From Sporosarcina sp. ZBG7A (lineage in GTDB: Bacteria; Bacillota; Bacilli; Bacillales_A; Planococcaceae): a stretch of 64,000 nt of DNA. A program made the translations under genes and the position numbers. The stretch is taken from NCBI RefSeq assembly GCF_000813425.1, contig NZ_JWIB01000015.1, positions 124,001-188,000 on the forward strand. The letters run 5' to 3'. The notes beneath the pieces were generated by a model. It was not told the DNA's origin and made no database searches. It worked only from the letters and a program-made list of their open reading frames with translations. Below, in pieces: positions 61,950-64,000 of the stretch; the first letter of the stretch is position 1, and every line of letters starts with the position of its first letter.

Positions 61950-62732
61950 ATGAAGAACGATAACAACTCGAATGACGAGCGGAAACTGGAAGAAATCGAG
62001 AAGTTACTGAGAGAGTTAAAAGCATCGGACAAAGAAAGTGCAGTTACGGTAGAAGAAGCTTTCGCACGACCGAAAAAGAAGCGAAGAAGTCTATGGCACA
62101 TTCTTACGCTATTCTTCTCGCTATGGCGCAAATCATTTCTCATTATCGCGCTAATCGCGATTCTGCTCATTGCTTCACTACCGTTTATCGCTTTCTATTT
62201 ATTGAAGCAAGGAAGCACATACACCGAACAAAAAACAAGTTTCCTAGAGCAAATCCAAGACTTGAACGAAATGGCAACTGCGGAAGCCTATACAAAAGTC
62301 ATCATTGAACGCCAAGATAACCAGCTGTTCGGACAAAGTATCGGACTCAATCTGCCTGGTACGAAACGCCAACTGCTTGTTGTGATCCCAGGCGCTATCA
62401 AGGCCGGTGTGGATTTATCAACAGTGAGCAAGAAAGACATGGATATTAATGAGGCCGATAAAACTGCAACACTCACGTTGCCAAAACCTGAATTCCTTGG
62501 AGGAGCTGAAATTTTCTTCGACCAAGTTGAAGTGTACTCGTTTGAAGGAGTATTCAGAGAGAAAGCCGACATCACAGAAGCGTATGAACTTGCTGAAGAA
62601 GCGAAGAAGTTGATTCGCGAAGAAAGCGCTGGACAAGGCGTGTTGGAAACTGCTGAGAAAAATGCGGAACAGACGCTTCACGAGATGTTTTCACTTGCAG
62701 GCTATGACGTGACGATCCAGTTTGAGGAGTGA
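61950..62732 (+). CDS. DUF4230 membrane-anchored protein
   Basis: 260 residues. Charged coiled N-terminus, basic patch ([11 protein letters not shown]), one membrane helix near residue 62-85 ([23 protein letters not shown]), then the DUF4230 domain ([54 protein letters not shown]). Exposed outside the membrane; function unknown. AAAGGAGG precedes ATG 61950. Stop overlaps the Ung ribosome region, so probably co-translated. Confidence 0.85.
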   Translation: MKNDNNSNDERKLEEIEKLLRELKASDKESAVTVEEAFARPKKKRRSLWHILTLFFSLWRKSFLIIALIAILLIASLPFIAFYLLKQGSTYTEQKTSFLEQIQDLNEMATAEAYTKVIIERQDNQLFGQSIGLNLPGTKRQLLVVIPGAIKAGVDLSTVSKKDMDINEADKTATLTLPKPEFLGGAEIFFDQVEVYSFEGVFREKADITEAYELAEEAKKLIREESAGQGVLETAEKNAEQTLHEMFSLAGYDVTIQFEE

Positions 62733-62737
62733 ATGAG

Positions 62738-63415
62738 TTGAAACCACAATTTGAAAGTCAGTGGGATGCAGTGCTCCAAGAAGCATTTGAAGCCCAGTCC
62801 TATGCACAGTTGCGTGATTTTTTGAAAAAAGAATATGCAGAGCAAAACGTCTATCCTGAAATGGATAATATATGGAACGCATTCAGATACACCCCATTTG
62901 AATCGGTGAAAGTAGTCATTTTGGGACAAGACCCTTACCACGGAATCGGACAAGCACATGGCTTAAGTTTTTCGGTGCAACCCGGCGTCAAAATACCCCC
63001 AAGTTTGCGTAACATATTTAAAGAGCTTGCGAGCGACATCGGCTGTTCCGTTCCTGAATCGGGCTCGTTGCTAGGATGGGCGGAGCAAGGCGTGCTTTTG
63101 ATGAATACCGTTTTGACTGTACGCGCGGGAGAAGCGCATTCTCATCGTAAGCAAGGATGGGAGACGTTCACGGATGAAGTGATCCGGAAGCTGTCTGACC
63201 GCGACGAACCGATTGTGTTTATACTCTGGGGGCGTCCAGCACAAGAGAAGAAGCGACTGATCGATTTGACAAAGCATGTTACCATTGAGTCAGTGCATCC
63301 AAGTCCGCTCAGTGCGAATCGAGGATTCTTCGGGTCGCGTCCGTTTTCGAAAACGAACGAACAACTCGCTTCCTGGGGAGAAACCGAGATTGATTGGTGC
63401 AAGACAGAGCAGTAA
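62738..63415 (+). CDS. ung: Uracil-DNA glycosylase
   Basis: 225 residues, family 1 UDG: water-activating loop [18 protein letters not shown] near residue 64-81, [19 protein letters not shown] near 108-126, [13 protein letters not shown] near 162, and the leucine/minor-groove loop [21 protein letters not shown] near 185-205. Excises uracil from DNA. TTG 62738 lies 8 bases after GAGGAG; the GTG at 62729 overlaps that site. Confidence 0.96.
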   Translation: MKPQFESQWDAVLQEAFEAQSYAQLRDFLKKEYAEQNVYPEMDNIWNAFRYTPFESVKVVILGQDPYHGIGQAHGLSFSVQPGVKIPPSLRNIFKELASDIGCSVPESGSLLGWAEQGVLLMNTVLTVRAGEAHSHRKQGWETFTDEVIRKLSDRDEPIVFILWGRPAQEKKRLIDLTKHVTIESVHPSPLSANRGFFGSRPFSKTNEQLASWGETEIDWCKTEQ

Positions 63416-63455
63416 TAATTGAGTTGAATGCTAAGGAAGGGAGGCGGCCGTTGTT

Positions 63456-63632
63456 ATGGCTGTGAATTGTTTTCAATGCTGTCATTTCTACGTCACGTGG
63501 GACCCGAAGCATCCCCGTGGTTGCAAAGCGTATGGGTTTAAAACGCGCGAGTTGCCTTCTGCAGTTGTTCTGCGTTCCTCAGGAATGGAATGCATGAAGT
63601 TTGAACCGAAGAAAGGAAGCGGTGGCGCATGA
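63456..63632 (+). CDS. Small Cys-rich protein between ung and ywdI
   Basis: 58 residues starting MAVNCFQCCHFYVTWDP and ending KKGSGGA. Cysteines at 5, 8, 9, 23 and 46 with His 10 suggest a zinc-binding knuckle (CxxCC, CKAYG, CMKF). GGGAGG lies upstream and its stop overlaps the ywdI start (ATGA). Its place in the ung-ywdI cluster hints at DNA repair or a housekeeping role, but I cannot assign a function. Confidence 0.8.
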   Translation: MAVNCFQCCHFYVTWDPKHPRGCKAYGFKTRELPSAVVLRSSGMECMKFEPKKGSGGA

Positions 63633-63955
63633 TTTCAACAAACCGTGTTCTAGAAGAATTACAACGACAACTGACATATGCGAAAACGACGTCTGATGAA
63701 GCGGCGATGCGCGAATCGATTGCAGCGATGCAGTCGCTATGCGGTTTGATACTTGGAGAGAAGACAGCGCATTTGCCATCATCTGAAGATGAGTTGAAGT
63801 TTTTGTCTGGAAGTAATGCAGGTGCAGGTGCAGGTGCTTCTCCAACTGGAATGGAGCCCATTAAAAAGACAATCTCCGCTCCAGTGCAATCTAGTCTAGA
63901 AGGAAAAGTTTTAGTAGAAGAAGATGCAAACGGCGGTTCGCTGTTTGATTTTTGA
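63629..63955 (+). CDS. ywdI: YwdI-family protein
   Basis: 108 residues: ISTNRVLEELQRQLTYAKTT at the N-terminus, MRESIAAMQSLCGLIL near residue 28-43, an Ala/Gly linker, and a tail ending GGSLFDF. This matches the small YwdI/DUF5327 family found downstream of ung in Bacillus. Soluble; function unknown. Confidence 0.82.
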   Translation: MISTNRVLEELQRQLTYAKTTSDEAAMRESIAAMQSLCGLILGEKTAHLPSSEDELKFLSGSNAGAGAGASPTGMEPIKKTISAPVQSSLEGKVLVEEDANGGSLFDF

Positions 63956-63985
63956 TGTAAATTACTCGGAAAGAGGGAATACAAC

Positions 63986-64000
63986 ATGCCATTTTTCATT
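63986..64000 (+). CDS. Start of a further gene (partial)
   Basis: ATG at 63986 with AAGAGGGA upstream gives MPFFI before the window ends. In Bacillus the ung-ywdI cluster continues with ywdJ/ywdK, membrane proteins; too short to assign. Confidence 0.4.

Overview
The window reads as chromosomal DNA of an aerobic, facultatively nitrate-respiring, low-to-mid GC Firmicute, most likely Planococcaceae (Sporosarcina-like). This is inferred from gene content: bacillithiol synthesis (bshB2-yojF), the ung-ywdI cluster, an SE1832-family small protein, Bacillus-type pdxK, a close match to the Geobacillus-type lysine 6-dehydrogenase, strong AGGAGG ribosome binding sites, frequent TTG/GTG starts and the absence of outer-membrane genes. 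No database search was possible. No phage, insertion sequence, CRISPR array or rRNA operon was found.

Layout. 1-8.4 kb: nitrate/molybdenum cofactor block. It holds the end of an NreC-type response regulator, a hemerythrin-like protein, a NarK nitrate transporter fused to a PAS domain, then moeB, moaB, moaC (opposite strand), moeA, mobB, moaE, moaD, mobA and moaA, many overlapping. 8.4-14.3 kb: a SEC-C/TPR protein, an AIM24-type protein and a divergent TetR/DHA2 exporter pair. 14.8-18.7 kb: a three-gene operon that looks like lysine catabolism (piperideine-6-carboxylate/aminoadipate-semialdehyde dehydrogenase, lysine 6-dehydrogenase, glutaryl-CoA-type acyl-CoA dehydrogenase), followed by a lipoprotein serpin. 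20-25.7 kb: an opine-dehydrogenase-family enzyme, a TetR with two matching operators controlling itself and a YhgE/Pip membrane protein, and an SDR stress protein with a SigB-like promoter. 25.8-29.6 kb: a YdaK/YdaM-like exopolysaccharide pair facing an EAL phosphodiesterase, so a c-di-GMP locus. 29.7-34.4 kb: an EamA exporter and a heterodimeric ABC exporter. 35-48 kb: a YusW-like lipoprotein, a DUF2804 protein, tRNA-Ala(GGC), a putative amidase, a nitroreductase, an M20 dipeptidase, a CorC-like protein, an ECF sigma factor, a phospholipase D-like protein, a glycosyltransferase, a Na+/H+ antiporter and a flavin reductase. 48-64 kb: topB, ybaK, yczE-like, a P-loop protein, kbl and threonine dehydrogenase, a YjiH-family transporter, bshB2-yojF, pdxK, a DUF4230 protein, ung, a 58-residue Cys-rich protein and ywdI.

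The most unusual feature lies between the genes. Five regions carry long arrays of a 20-bp unit (GTGATCATAA or GTGCTCATAA plus about 10 variable bases, often alternating), about 80 units in all. Two more regions carry an unrelated 21-bp unit beginning AATCGG, and one carries an alternating 21-bp unit beginning GAACCCG. Three different sequences share the same architecture: a strict period of about two helical turns, alternating subtypes and a position just outside gene 3' ends and terminators. One array with its flanks is tandemly duplicated with a 222-bp period. I do not know a function for them; phased protein-binding arrays are the hypothesis I favour. Nearly every transcription unit ends in a clear rho-independent hairpin.
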